DNA of 64,000 nt from Thaumasiovibrio sp043421945. GTDB taxonomy: Bacteria > Pseudomonadota > Gammaproteobacteria > Enterobacterales > Vibrionaceae. This document shows positions 35,578-44,960 of the stretch, one piece after another. The stretch spans positions 14,173 through 78,172 of the forward strand of contig JBHOGO010000012.1 in NCBI GenBank assembly GCA_043421945.1. The letters run 5' to 3'. How positions within the stretch are numbered: position 1 is the first letter of the stretch; every line of letters starts with the position of its first letter. Made by a program: the position numbers and the translations under genes. Under the pieces are notes generated by a model, which was given only the letters and a program-made list of their open reading frames with translations, searched no databases and was not told the DNA's origin.

Positions 35578-38119
35578 GGGCGTCTTCCTCCGCTAACACT
35601 TCCCGGTTGAATAGGGTGATTTCATCACCATAGAAGTGCGTGGCCGTTTGCATGATCGCATCCATCAACGGCACCCCTTGTTGCGTCAACGTTTCACAAT
35701 ACTCATATTCGTGCGGCTCGGTAGAGAGGCAAGCCCGCGTAAAGGGATCGACAAATAAACGATGGAAGGTGGCGTGGCCGCCCGCTTTGATGAGGGCGCA
35801 GCTATAGCCCGCCGCCCCGGATTTATCGAAATTTTTAATCACCGTCTGCTCGTAGCTTGAGAACGTTTTGGGGTGTGCTTTAATGAAGTTGTTGAACCCC
35901 TCCCCTTGGCGGAGCGTGATGTGAATATCAGAGTTGTTGTAAGAAGCTTCGGCTTCTGCATTGGCAAAAAAGTCGCCAATGCCCTGCGTCACAGTGCAAA
36001 AGCTGCCACCAAATTTTCGTGCCGTCCGATAGCCTGTATTGATAAATTTCCGCGCTTGCGCATTCGAGCCGGAAAGGAGCGACCACGCCTCTTCGATGAT
36101 GCACATTTTCGGTGTTGAGCGACTGCCCGCCATGTACATTTGTTGGTTAATCGTCACCATGAGCGCGAAAATAGCAGGTCGTAACACGGCGTCAGGAAAG
36201 CCATCTAATTCCAATGTGGTGAGCGCATCTTTGGGGTCGAGCATGGAGGGTTTATTGAAAGTGTCGCCGTAGATCCCCGAGGTACAATACTTGTTGAGTT
36301 GAATGCCCACGTGGCGCACTTCATTCAATTTGTGCTGCTCAGCCAGCTCAAAAATGGCCGCTTGCACGTCATCAACCAGCGTTTCAGTGTGCTTGCGCTC
36401 CCACGCGAGCACAATCGCGTCGCCAAGCACTGACTCTTGCAATGCCGTTAGCTCAATGCGTGGGCTTGCCATGCTGGCAAACAGGGCCGTAATGTTATCC
36501 AACGCCAATTTGAGCGGGTCAATGTGTTCATCATCCCCCTCTTCAATGAACGCTTCATTGCCTTGCGCCACTTGCCCTAAATGCGTGAACGGGTTTAAGA
36601 AAATCCGCTCTGCGGTCATGTAAGTACCGCCGAGCATGAGGGTTAACTTCTTGTAGCTTTTCCCTTTATCAAGGATCCACAACTTGCCGTATTTGTTGTA
36701 AATCATCTTGGCAAGCTGCTGCACAAAGAAACTCTTTCCCGCGCCCGATCCGCCCGTGAGGGCAATGTTGTAGTTGTCACTGCCACAATCAAAGGGGTCA
36801 AAAAAGCTGATGTGCTGGCGCATGGTCGGCAGTAACATTCCGCCGCGTAGATGATAATGGTCGAGGATGATTGGAAAGAAGCTCACCAAGTTGGACGATT
36901 TCACTTTTAATAGTCGTCCGGCGCGCTGACAGTCAGCCCAATACCCCTCGCTCATCAAAAACGGCAAACAGCTGAAAAGGCTTTGGGATTGTAAGTAATA
37001 CAGCGGCAGGACGTCGATGCCAACGGCACTAAACGCGCTTTTTGCCGCTTGAACATGGCGACGTTGCACGTCGCGATTTGTCATCAAGGTCACCGTCAGC
37101 ATCATCGAGGTCAGGGCAATTTGTCCGTCTAACATCCCTTTTTGCAATGCTTTGCGCTCCAACAGTTCGTCAGGGGCCGTCGGGACTAAGGTCACTAGCT
37201 TCGAGTTGACGGTTTTTTCAAGTGAGCTGATTTGATTGTCGTTGAGCTGGGTTTCCATCCCTGTTTCATGAAGACGAAAATGCAAACTGACCAGATGAGG
37301 ACACTGTAGGCTGTTGGCGACATTACGTAAGGAGGTGAAGCATTCCGGCAACGCATAGAGGCGAAAGTCACCTGGCAGGCGGCGCATCCCCAGTGTCACC
37401 AAATGGTTGTGCTGCGATACGTCCCGCTCCGTGGTGTGGCGTGTTTCGATGTGGTCACGGTGGATCAAAAATTCCGTGTCCGGCGATATCATTTGATGAT
37501 AAAGCGGCGTCCATTCATCGTATCGCACTTGCGGTGGCTGGGCGGGATCAAAATTCACGGTGTTTTCGACAAAGCTAATGAGGTCATTAGGGCCCATCAT
37601 CTCGGTATCAATGCCCGTTTGGCGCAGCGCTGTTAAGATGATCTCTTTACTGTCAATCACTCGGTCTCGGTCACCCGATGTTGTCGAGACGAAAAAATAG
37701 GCATGGTAACGGCGCAAGTCAAAGTGGTGCTTTTGGCGATGGAACCACCCCTTTCGTGCCGCGTATTTGGCGTATTTGGTTTCTCGCTCTGCCAGCAAGG
37801 CACAAATGCCGCCACGTTGACTCATGGCGGCGTTGTTTTCATCCAGCAGATCGTCAACATGGTTACCACCAAACATGGCGATGTGGTAATCCCAATCATC
37901 GCCTTGCGGCAAATCCAAGAGCATTTTGTTTAATGACAAAATGAGTTCATCATTCCCGCCGCCGAGGACCGATAATTGGATACCAAATCCTTGTGACTTT
38001 TGGTTTTCAAACACGTCGGTGGTGTCGTCGAAAAAGCGGTAGGGTAATTCATGGTGTAAATGATTAAACCGCTGTTTCGAGTCACGATAGAAGGCACGAA
38101 AATCTTGGAATCCTTGCAT
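35570..38119 (-). CDS. traC: TraC: type IV secretion ATPase (VirB4-like)
   Basis: 849 aa from the ATG at 38119. The frame is open further, but that start lies inside traV, while GAGG precedes 38119. It powers pilus assembly at the inner membrane. Walker A (GGSGAGKSFFVQQLAKMIYN) is near residue 450, Walker B (KMCIIEEAWSLLSG) near 673, and TraC-typical sequence (YGKLWILDKGKSYKKL, RKFGGSFCTVTQGIGDF) surrounds them. Length matches F TraC (875). Confidence 0.93.
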   Translation of the reverse strand: MQGFQDFRAFYRDSKQRFNHLHHELPYRFFDDTTDVFENQKSQGFGIQLSVLGGGNDELILSLNKMLLDLPQGDDWDYHIAMFGGNHVDDLLDENNAAMSQRGGICALLAERETKYAKYAARKGWFHRQKHHFDLRRYHAYFFVSTTSGDRDRVIDSKEIILTALRQTGIDTEMMGPNDLISFVENTVNFDPAQPPQVRYDEWTPLYHQMISPDTEFLIHRDHIETRHTTERDVSQHNHLVTLGMRRLPGDFRLYALPECFTSLRNVANSLQCPHLVSLHFRLHETGMETQLNDNQISSLEKTVNSKLVTLVPTAPDELLERKALQKGMLDGQIALTSMMLTVTLMTNRDVQRRHVQAAKSAFSAVGIDVLPLYYLQSQSLFSCLPFLMSEGYWADCQRAGRLLKVKSSNLVSFFPIILDHYHLRGGMLLPTMRQHISFFDPFDCGSDNYNIALTGGSGAGKSFFVQQLAKMIYNKYGKLWILDKGKSYKKLTLMLGGTYMTAERIFLNPFTHLGQVAQGNEAFIEEGDDEHIDPLKLALDNITALFASMASPRIELTALQESVLGDAIVLAWERKHTETLVDDVQAAIFELAEQHKLNEVRHVGIQLNKYCTSGIYGDTFNKPSMLDPKDALTTLELDGFPDAVLRPAIFALMVTINQQMYMAGSRSTPKMCIIEEAWSLLSGSNAQARKFINTGYRTARKFGGSFCTVTQGIGDFFANAEAEASYNNSDIHITLRQGEGFNNFIKAHPKTFSSYEQTVIKNFDKSGAAGYSCALIKAGGHATFHRLFVDPFTRACLSTEPHEYEYCETLTQQGVPLMDAIMQTATHFYGDEITLFNREVLAEEDAHA

Positions 38120-38123
38120 GGGG

Positions 38124-38510
38124 TTAGTCCTCTCGTATGGCTTGAACGGGGCGACCTGTCCACGCGGGCGCATCCAAAATGATGTAAATATCGGTGGTAT
38201 CCACATAAAACCCATTCACGTCGGTGAACGGGAAGACGGTGACTTTGCGCCTCACTTCGGTGGTTCTATCCGGCTGACCGTAGCGGTCGCGGCGAGGCAA
38301 AATAGTAAAGCCGCTTTGCCCTTCCAACGCCGCGGTCGTATCACGTTGCACCGTCACTGGCGGGGTCACGTAGGCGTCGATATTGTCACGGACATCGTGC
38401 ATGCCGACACATCCGCTGACGCCGCCCACGGTATTACAGCTATAGTCGCCGTCTAAGCCCGCCGCGCAGCCAGTGAGCATCACGACCATAAAAAGAAAAA
38501 TCGAACGCAT
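38124..38510 (-). CDS. traV: TraV: outer-membrane lipoprotein of the transfer channel
   Basis: A 128-aa lipoprotein with lipobox MLTGCAAG and several Cys soon after (DYSCNTVGGVSGC). It forms the outer-membrane core complex with TraK and TraB. The position between traB and traC is standard. It is shorter than F TraV (171 aa), mainly in the middle. Confidence 0.88.
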   Translation of the reverse strand: MRSIFLFMVVMLTGCAAGLDGDYSCNTVGGVSGCVGMHDVRDNIDAYVTPPVTVQRDTTAALEGQSGFTILPRRDRYGQPDRTTEVRRKVTVFPFTDVNGFYVDTTDIYIILDAPAWTGRPVQAIRED

Positions 38511-38512
38511 GG

Positions 38513-40003
38513 TTAATATCCTCGTGGTTGCGGCGTGCCAAACGCGGTCTGCTCAGCCGTTGTATTTAGGCCCATCACCTGCTCTTGCAGGGGATTCGTG
38601 GTGATGGTTTCGTAACGTTGGTTGTTTGCGCTATCGATGACGGGGGCCTGCGCCACGTCATAATTCGCGATGCCTTCTGCATCGAGCGGAAACCCTTCGA
38701 GAAAAACAATGTTGACGATATTCCCAGGGTTGAGCTCAACAATGGGGTGATACAGATTAGCGAGCTTAATGTAATAATCCGCCAGTTTTGAGCCCACCGA
38801 TTCCGTCGCGTTGCCGAGCATATTCAGCGCGGCATCATCACTATTGATCGTTGCGGTCGAGCCGAGCGCGGAGGTTGAGGTGGTTTGCGCCATCGCTTTA
38901 CCCGTTTCACCAAGCCCAGTTAAGATCCCTGACACCCCCGCCATTTGAATGATTTTGCCGTTTTTCAAAATGGTGGTGCCGCGGATCCCGTTGCGACCAA
39001 AATTGAACACGGTGCCTTTCACGGCAACATCCACAATCTCATCATCCTCATAAATACAGCTCAGGCGGTTGGTTCGGACAATACCGCGGCTGGACGATAT
39101 CTCGCCATGCGCCGCACCGGTGACCGTACAATTGTTGAGTCGTGAGGGCTTCCCGTTGGGCAACACGCCAGCATTCACGGTTTGAAACACCATGGGCACG
39201 GTGTTGCTTTGCCCGAGCGCGCCAGCATCCGCATCCGCCCCGCCCGTGACCACCGCCGTGACAAATGTGCCGGTGGGCACGTAATTTTCGATGGTGCGGC
39301 GACCTTGCTCAGCATCGTCTTCATCCCAAACGAAGCTAAAGCTGTCGATGCCATCGTTGCGAAACGGTGATTCGGAAGGGGATTGGTACGTGAAGTCCTT
39401 CGCTTGCGGATTGTCATACGATTGAGGTTGGGGGCGCGGCGGTATGTGATAGCGCGTATTAAACGGCACGGTCGTTGGCGTGCCCGCATCACTTTGCAAC
39501 GGTACATAGGGGATGGCCGGTTGCTCGCCGTCAATGGGGGTGCTTGCTCCGTCAATCACCGCGGGCACCGCTTCGGTCACATTGTTTTTTAACGCTTCAA
39601 AGCGATCGTAAAGTTTATTTTCAAACCTCTCTTGTCGCTCACTTTGCGAAGACGTGAAATGCTCTTGATGCGCTTCCATTTCAGCGAGCATTTTTTCCAT
39701 TCGGCCCAGCAGCTTGATTTGTTCATCGAGCTCGGCTTGCTGCGCCGACAACGCCGACTGGTTGTCTTTTTCCGTAAAGCCAACATCGATGATGGATCCA
39801 AACTCAATCACCGTTTCGGAAGCCGCTACCGCCTCGCTCCCACGCAAATAGCGGTAGCTGATGGTGCCAATCATTAACAACACCGCCAACCCCGACAGCG
39901 TGATCAGTAAGTTTCGTTTACGGGTCTGCACATTTAACGCGACGCCCTCTTCGAGTGCCCCATCATGGTCCCGAAACCACCGTTTTAACCAAGACATTTT
40001 CAT
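38513..40003 (-). CDS. traB: TraB: VirB10-like channel protein
   Basis: A 496-aa protein with one inner-membrane helix (NLLITLSGLAVLLMIGTISY). A coiled-coil (about 95-145) and a Pro-rich linker (IPPRPQPQSYDNP) follow, then the VirB10-type beta-barrel domain (VPTGTFVTAVVTGGADADAG...RLSCIYEDDEIVDVAVKGTV). It spans the envelope and links the ATPases to the outer-membrane core. It overlaps traK by four bases. Confidence 0.93.
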   Translation of the reverse strand: MKMSWLKRWFRDHDGALEEGVALNVQTRKRNLLITLSGLAVLLMIGTISYRYLRGSEAVAASETVIEFGSIIDVGFTEKDNQSALSAQQAELDEQIKLLGRMEKMLAEMEAHQEHFTSSQSERQERFENKLYDRFEALKNNVTEAVPAVIDGASTPIDGEQPAIPYVPLQSDAGTPTTVPFNTRYHIPPRPQPQSYDNPQAKDFTYQSPSESPFRNDGIDSFSFVWDEDDAEQGRRTIENYVPTGTFVTAVVTGGADADAGALGQSNTVPMVFQTVNAGVLPNGKPSRLNNCTVTGAAHGEISSSRGIVRTNRLSCIYEDDEIVDVAVKGTVFNFGRNGIRGTTILKNGKIIQMAGVSGILTGLGETGKAMAQTTSTSALGSTATINSDDAALNMLGNATESVGSKLADYYIKLANLYHPIVELNPGNIVNIVFLEGFPLDAEGIANYDVAQAPVIDSANNQRYETITTNPLQEQVMGLNTTAEQTAFGTPQPRGY

Positions 40004-40740
40004 CGCGGCGCCCCTCCCGTTGTGAGATATAGCGTGGTGGATTGCTTAGGCGCTAAGGTGTAACTATCAAGTGCAGCGCTTCGCGCGCTGAGTGAATAAA
40101 AGTACGCATTCGTCAGATGCGCCGTGTCGCTGCCTTGGTTCGTGACGGTGTAAATAATGCCGCTGAATCGTCGTCCAACCAGTGCGACGACCGGCACCAC
40201 GGCAATTTCACCAATGTCCGTCGGCAATGTGCTGGGATCAATCGGATGGGCCGTAAACCCACTGATTAGTGTGCCGTCGCGTTGGTAGTGCATCATCGCT
40301 TTTGTAAACAAGGCCAACTTGGTTGGGTAGTCAAAATTTTCATCGAATATCGACGGCTCAGCGTGTTGATTTTGAACCGAGACTAATTCAACCACCGCGG
40401 CAGGGATGGGTTTAGGGTTCACAAAGAGAGCGACATTACGCCCGTTGACGGTCGAGATATGGATGGAAAATGGGAGGTTCACATTGGTTTTTAGGGTCAC
40501 CGAGCCCGATTTATCACTTTTGTTCGCTTGTGTGGTACAAAAACCAACCGGACATACGACACTGTTAATTCGGTCATCTTTCACCACCAGTCGGTTGAGG
40601 TTCAAACTGGATAGAGGAATCGACAAGGTGTCATTATCACTAAAGGTATAAGTTTGGGCGGGGACGGTATTCGCACGAAGCGGCGCCGTCATTACAGCCA
40701 ATAGCGCCAGCAACATCCATCGAACAGGTACATCATTCAT
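40000..40740 (-). CDS. traK: TraK: VirB9-like outer-membrane core protein
   Basis: A 246-aa exported protein with a signal peptide (LLALLAVMTAPLRANT). Family motifs include LNRLVVKDDRINSVVCP, then VNLPFSIHISTVNGRNVALF and the C-terminal beta domain ending PKQSTTLYLTTGGAPR. It binds TraV and TraB. Length equals F TraK (242). Confidence 0.92.
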   Translation of the reverse strand: MNDVPVRWMLLALLAVMTAPLRANTVPAQTYTFSDNDTLSIPLSSLNLNRLVVKDDRINSVVCPVGFCTTQANKSDKSGSVTLKTNVNLPFSIHISTVNGRNVALFVNPKPIPAAVVELVSVQNQHAEPSIFDENFDYPTKLALFTKAMMHYQRDGTLISGFTAHPIDPSTLPTDIGEIAVVPVVALVGRRFSGIIYTVTNQGSDTAHLTNAYFYSLSARSAALDSYTLAPKQSTTLYLTTGGAPR

Positions 40741-41293
40741 GATCTATCTCCTGTTTAATCGCTAACAGCGATAACTCAGCGTCATAGTGCAATTGCAATA
40801 AGTAGCTGACGGGCTCAGGATCCAGTGCTCGACGTGCAATGCTTTTATGCAACGTGCCCTTCACCCTCGTGATGAGCTGAGCAGCATCGACCTCGATGCT
40901 GTCGATGTCGAGATGACTGCTGACATTGTTTTTGCGAATAAACGCACTTTCACTGACCAGAGCCGGTTGAATTTGAGACCACGCCGCTTCATCGACATAC
41001 TCTAAAAACACCCCAAACCGCCGCTCAACATTGGCAGGCGTCACGTTAAAACGTTGAGAGACAATCCATTCCGCCATCATGGTTAAATACGGTGTGTCGA
41101 TTTGGTGGTTGGACACGGTAAAAGCAGATGAAATGACGGGCGGCACCACCGTGCGGCTTTGCGACTGGGATAAAAAATAGAGCCCGACCCCCAAGATACC
41201 GTTACATACCATGGCTAAAACAAACCCTACCGCCAGAAAGAGGTTCAGCGAGTGGGCAAGTCGTGTCGTCATTTCTCTGTTTTGTTCGAGCAT
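40733..41293 (-). CDS. traE: TraE: VirB5/8-like pilus assembly protein
   Basis: A 186-aa protein with an N-terminal membrane helix (LNLFLAVGFVLAMVCNGILG). A VirB8-like periplasmic fold follows (TPYLTMMAEWIVSQRFNVTP...FIRKNNVSSHLDIDSIEVDA). It is adjacent to traL and overlaps traK by eight bases. Length equals F TraE (188). Confidence 0.9.
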   Translation of the reverse strand: MLEQNREMTTRLAHSLNLFLAVGFVLAMVCNGILGVGLYFLSQSQSRTVVPPVISSAFTVSNHQIDTPYLTMMAEWIVSQRFNVTPANVERRFGVFLEYVDEAAWSQIQPALVSESAFIRKNNVSSHLDIDSIEVDAAQLITRVKGTLHKSIARRALDPEPVSYLLQLHYDAELSLLAIKQEIDHE

Positions 41294-41598
41294 TAGCGTA
41301 TCCAGAATCGTTTTTCAGCGGGAGGCGTTCGCTTGAAAATGGATGAAGAGAACCAGTCGGCGCCCCACCAATAGCCAACAAGCTGAACGATGTTGTCACC
41401 GAATTGTTTTTTGATGGTTCGAAGGCCCATGAACCACGCCGTACTGACGATAAAGGCCATAATTTGGTAGCGCATAGCAAAAAAGAGTAAGAACAAAAAT
41501 AAGGCGGGTAACACTTCGTCGCGCGGTAATCCCACCATGGTTTTGCCTTTGTTCAAGTACTTCGGGATTTGAAACAGAAATTGCTGATTATCATTCAT
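41293..41598 (-). CDS. traL: TraL: small inner-membrane pilus protein
   Basis: 101 aa from the ATG at 41598 (MNDNQQFLFQIPKYLNKGKT), three codons inside the longest frame. It has the typical KYLNKG opening and two membrane segments (EVLPALFLFLLFFAMRYQIM, then AFIVSTAWFMGL). VirB3-like. Its stop overlaps the traE start. Confidence 0.9.
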   Translation of the reverse strand: MNDNQQFLFQIPKYLNKGKTMVGLPRDEVLPALFLFLLFFAMRYQIMAFIVSTAWFMGLRTIKKQFGDNIVQLVGYWWGADWFSSSIFKRTPPAEKRFWIR

Positions 41599-41637
41599 GA
41601 TCGGCACAGAAAGGGGCTTTCACCCCCCTCCCCTGAG

Positions 41638-41961
41638 CTAGACAAAAATCATCGGTGTGATGACATTCCAGAAGATGACACCAACGGCAAATCCGCCGAT
41701 CGCACCTACCCAGTTTTTGGACATAAAGCCGAAGACCAACGCACCAATTCCCCCCAGCGCAAGGATCGCCATTTCGACACCTGAGCCTGTACCGGCGGTG
41801 TCTTTAATATCGGTTTTTGCCGCCGTAAATAGATCAGCCGCCGCCGCCAAGTTGGGCATCAGTAATGTCAATGCGCCTATCGCAACAAGCACAGTAATTA
41901 ATAAAAGACCCGGGTTCGAGCGTGAATTTGATTTTGGTAAAACAGGTGTGAACACTTTCAT
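41638..41961 (-). CDS. traA: TraA: F-type pilin precursor
   Basis: A 107-aa prepilin. A long leader (about 42 residues) ends LMPNLAAAA and is followed by DLFTAAKTDIKDTAGTG, giving a mature pilin of about 65 residues with two hydrophobic helices (MAILALGGIGALVFGFM and VGAIGGFAVGVIFWNVI). These are the features of F pilin. It is the first gene of the tra operon, with TAAGG 7 bases before the ATG. No traX or traQ is seen. Confidence 0.88.
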   Translation of the reverse strand: MKVFTPVLPKSNSRSNPGLLLITVLVAIGALTLLMPNLAAAADLFTAAKTDIKDTAGTGSGVEMAILALGGIGALVFGFMSKNWVGAIGGFAVGVIFWNVITPMIFV

Positions 41962-42609
41962 AATAATGCCTTAAATATCAAAGAGTTTAAAGGTGTTACA
42001 TGGTGTGCATTCCGTGAATATAAACTGAAAAGAAATTTATTTTATATAGGCGGAACAAACACCTCCTTCGAAATTTCATTTATCAGGATCAATCACCATC
42101 ATTTGATTAAAAACTCACGCTTGGCTTATATACATTAACTCTCTTACAAACAACAAAAAGGGAAAAAGCGAAAGTGTAAATTAAAATTAAATAAAAGTTC
42201 AGGACCGGTATATAACGTCTCATATCAAGGTGAAGTTGTACATAGCCTGAACGAAGGAAAAAACTTTATTGATCTTTAACATAATTAAAGTGACTAATTT
42301 TATTAATAATTAACAAAAACAAAACTCAATTCATTTTTATTAATTGAGACACTGCCCCAAAATAATTAGATTAATAAAAGCAAATGCCTAGAAAAATATA
42401 ACCCAACACAATCATTCACTTACACTATGTTAAAAATTAGTTAAGCCATATAACTGATATGTATATTTATATCGACCTGACAAGCATAGAGGAAGCATTA
42501 CATTCACCATGCCAATGAATGCAATTTCAACGGGGTCTATAAAGGAGTAAACAGTAGAAAAAAAGTAAATCTCTTTACTTATTAGTGAGTTAATAACTGG
42601 GGTAATGTT
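41962..42609 (-). promoter_or_regulatory. tra operon upstream region
   Basis: 648 A/T-rich bases without a supportable gene. They must hold the main tra promoter, since all genes from traA to traI are read leftward. A small inverted repeat CATTCA...TGAATG (42501-42521) lies between the regulator gene and the rest and may be an operator. The exact promoter cannot be fixed by eye. Confidence 0.4.
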
Positions 42610-43065
42610 TTATTTCACCTTTTCGGTATTATTAAAATCAATACGAGCTTTTTTATGGGTAACAGGTACGTTATTAATACGCCCGCAGTTGAGGGTAGCG
42701 GGCTCAAAAAGGCTGAGTCCACGGGGTGATAATCGAAAGTAAAAAACGGCATAACCGCGACGGTAATTACGGCCTAATTCTTCTCTTCCGTCCTGATTGA
42801 TGATCAGTCGTCGAACAAAACCCGCCTCTACCAACATTTTAACTGCATGATACGCACTCGATTTTGGCGGCTCATGCTTGAAGAGTTTTCTTAATCCTTT
42901 TGATTCGAAATAAACACCATGGTCAGAGTAATAACGGGGAACGCGGCTTTCATCTTCGTCAAGATGACAAAACCATAAAATGTGCAGCCATTGAAAACAA
43001 AGTGACTGATGGGGTAATGTCGTTAACCAGTGCAAACTATCTGTTCTGTTCTTTAAAGAGATCAT
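42610..43065 (-). CDS. Probable winged-helix regulator upstream of traA
   Basis: A 151-aa protein. Residues about 65-115 (PPKSSAYHAVKMLVEAGFVR, RLII...FYFRLSPRGLSLF) look like a winged helix: recognition helix followed by a beta wing and 'LSPRGLxLF', as in MarR/PadR-type proteins. It is read in the same direction as tra, 650 bases before traA, so it may control tra expression. Replacing F traJ/traM-type control would be new for this element type. Assignment is from pattern only. Confidence 0.5.
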   Translation of the reverse strand: MISLKNRTDSLHWLTTLPHQSLCFQWLHILWFCHLDEDESRVPRYYSDHGVYFESKGLRKLFKHEPPKSSAYHAVKMLVEAGFVRRLIINQDGREELGRNYRRGYAVFYFRLSPRGLSLFEPATLNCGRINNVPVTHKKARIDFNNTEKVK

Positions 43066-43267
43066 GATGGATTCCGAACAATTTTCACAACATTAATTAA
43101 TGATAAACGCGTTAACGCAGGGCGCCAATCAATTGTTAGTCGATCAATGTCTATTAAAAAGAAGAAAATGACCAATATATGACAACAATTGATACATACA
43201 ATAGGGGATATTGCTCTAAATAACTTGACCAGCGCTATCGCTCGGCAGACGCTCAAAAAATAGAAAT

Positions 43268-43303
43268 GGTAGGCAACGCATTTAAGCGTTGTGTTTGTCT
43301 ACC
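43268..43303. repeat. Hairpin in the 43066-43376 intergenic region
   Basis: GGTAG-g-CAACGC-atttaa-GCGTTG-tgtttgt-CTACC can fold into a two-part stem. It has a cassette-site look (CAACGC/GCGTTG) but lacks the full attC layout. Nothing else is supported in 43066-43376. Confidence 0.4.
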
Positions 43304-43376
43304 TATTCTATTTCTTGCGCGCCCATAATACGGAGTTCGAAAATTTGCTTGCCGAACGAAAAGTAAGAAGGGTTGC

Positions 43377-43652
43377 TTAGCTTTCGGAAGATTCGATGAT
43401 ATTCAAAGACGAAACTAACTCATAGCGCTCACCACTGCTAAACAGTCCTCGACTAAATCGCTGTTTGCGGTAAGTACGTCTGCACGAATTAGCAAGCATT
43501 ATGGTGCACACTACGCTACCGACGAACTGCTTGTCATTATCATCAAGTGGGTCTAGTAACCCGTCTTCCACGGCTCGCTCTAGGATTGGACCAAAAATCA
43601 ATAGAGGTGAATCACCAGTCGTCATTGTCAGTATTACAGCTTTGAAAATCAT
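43377..43652 (-). CDS. Hypothetical 91-aa protein (weak)
   Basis: An open frame with a plausible middle (DDNDKQFVGSVVCTIMLANS) and basic segment (CRRTYRKQRFSRGLF). No ribosome site stands out and no family is recognised. It may be a remnant at the junction between the tra block and the defence zone. Confidence 0.25.
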   Translation of the reverse strand: MIFKAVILTMTTGDSPLLIFGPILERAVEDGLLDPLDDNDKQFVGSVVCTIMLANSCRRTYRKQRFSRGLFSSGERYELVSSLNIIESSES

Positions 43653-43849
43653 ACACTAGTTAGTAATTTGACCTGTTTCTTCTAAACAGTGTCGGGTCTA
43701 GGAAACTAGAGCTTAACAATCAGAGCTAAAAACACATGCATACTTCCAGTTTTTTAAGTTCAAAGAACTCAAAAAAAAAATGCTTAAAGCTTAATTGTCA
43801 AAATCTGAAGGTATATGATGAAGCTAAATCACTAAAAAAATTAGATTAA

Positions 43850-44928
43850 ATGCAATTTGTAAAAAACGGGCCAAATGTGCCTGAAAAATTACTACAAGCG
43901 CATGAGGAAGGTAGAGTCGTCTTCTTTTGTGGGGCTGGAATATCATTTCCAGCAGGCTTACCCGGCTTTGGTTATTTGGTAAGAAACTTATATAACGAGG
44001 TAGGTGTTCAACCAGATCAAGTTCAGGAACAAGCACTGAAGAATAGTCAATTCGACACCGCAGTGTCATTGTTAGAATCGATAACTCCCACAAAGGATTG
44101 GAGAAGGGATATAAGAAAAAAACTATCTCAGCTCCTAACGCCTAACTATACAAGTCCCAAAGCAACTCAAACTCACAGGTCATTGTTGAGGTTGTCAGTA
44201 ACTTCAGAAAACAAAATGAGGTTGATAACAACTAACTTCGATAGAGTTTTTCAGCAAGCAGCTAAAGAAGAAGCTGTAAAATTGAAGGAATACTCAGCAC
44301 CTCTATTACCGGTTCCTAAAAATCGTTGGGACGGGTTGGTATACTTGCATGGATTGCTTCCTGAAGATACAGGTGGGCATGGTTTAGACCATTTAGTTAT
44401 CTCTAGTGGCGACTTTGGCTTAGCTTACTTAACAGAACGTTGGGCAGCCAGGTTTGTTAGTGAATTATTTAGGACTTACACCGTCTGCTTTATCGGTTAT
44501 AGCTTAAACGATCCCGTTTTGAGATACATGATGGATGCTCTTGCTGCGGATAAACAACTTGGTGAGTCACCACCAGAAATGTACGCTTTCGGGAACTATA
44601 AGGCTAATGAGTACGAAAAGGAAAAGAGGAACTGGCTAGCGAAGAACGTCACTCCTGTTTTGTACAAGAATCATCACAATCATTATTACTTACATGAGAC
44701 TCTATCAAAATGGGCTGATACATATAGAGATGGATTAAGTGGAAAAGAGCAAATTGTTGTAACTACAGCCTACACTAACCCAATGCAGTCCGATGTACAT
44801 AACGACTATGCAAAAAGGCTTGCATGGGCTTTGAGTGATCCTACTGGTATACCAGCTAAAACATTCGCTGAACTAAACCCAGCACCACCTATTTCTTGGT
44901 TAAAGGTATTAGAGGAGATAGGTCTATC
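43850..44928 (+). pseudogene. SIR2-domain defence gene, 5' part (split by IS66)
   Basis: The first 359 codons of a gene that continues at 47307. The SIR2 fold is clear: FFCGAGISFPAGLPGF (G28-A-G-I-S32), TTNFDRVF with N129 and D131, and the catalytic His in YLHGLL (H167). SIR2 proteins in phage defence degrade NAD+ on infection and stop the cell. The IS66 element enters at codon 360 and a stop follows at once. A SIR2 domain without its sensor half could be inactive or deregulated. Confidence 0.85.
44921..44928 (+). repeat. IS66 target duplication, left copy
   Basis: GGTCTATC, repeated at 47299-47306. Eight bases is the normal target duplication of IS66-family elements. Confidence 0.92.
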
Positions 44929-44960
44929 GTAAGCGCACCACGATCCCACGTGGCGCGCTT

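Noticed and set aside
16508..43065. SXT/R391 or IncA/C type transfer system
   Set aside because: Those use a MOBH relaxase and a different gene order. Here the relaxase is MOBF with fused helicase and the order is that of F.
43268..43303. attC site
   Set aside because: The CAACGC/GCGTTG hairpin is suggestive, but the rest of the attC layout and a cassette gene are missing.
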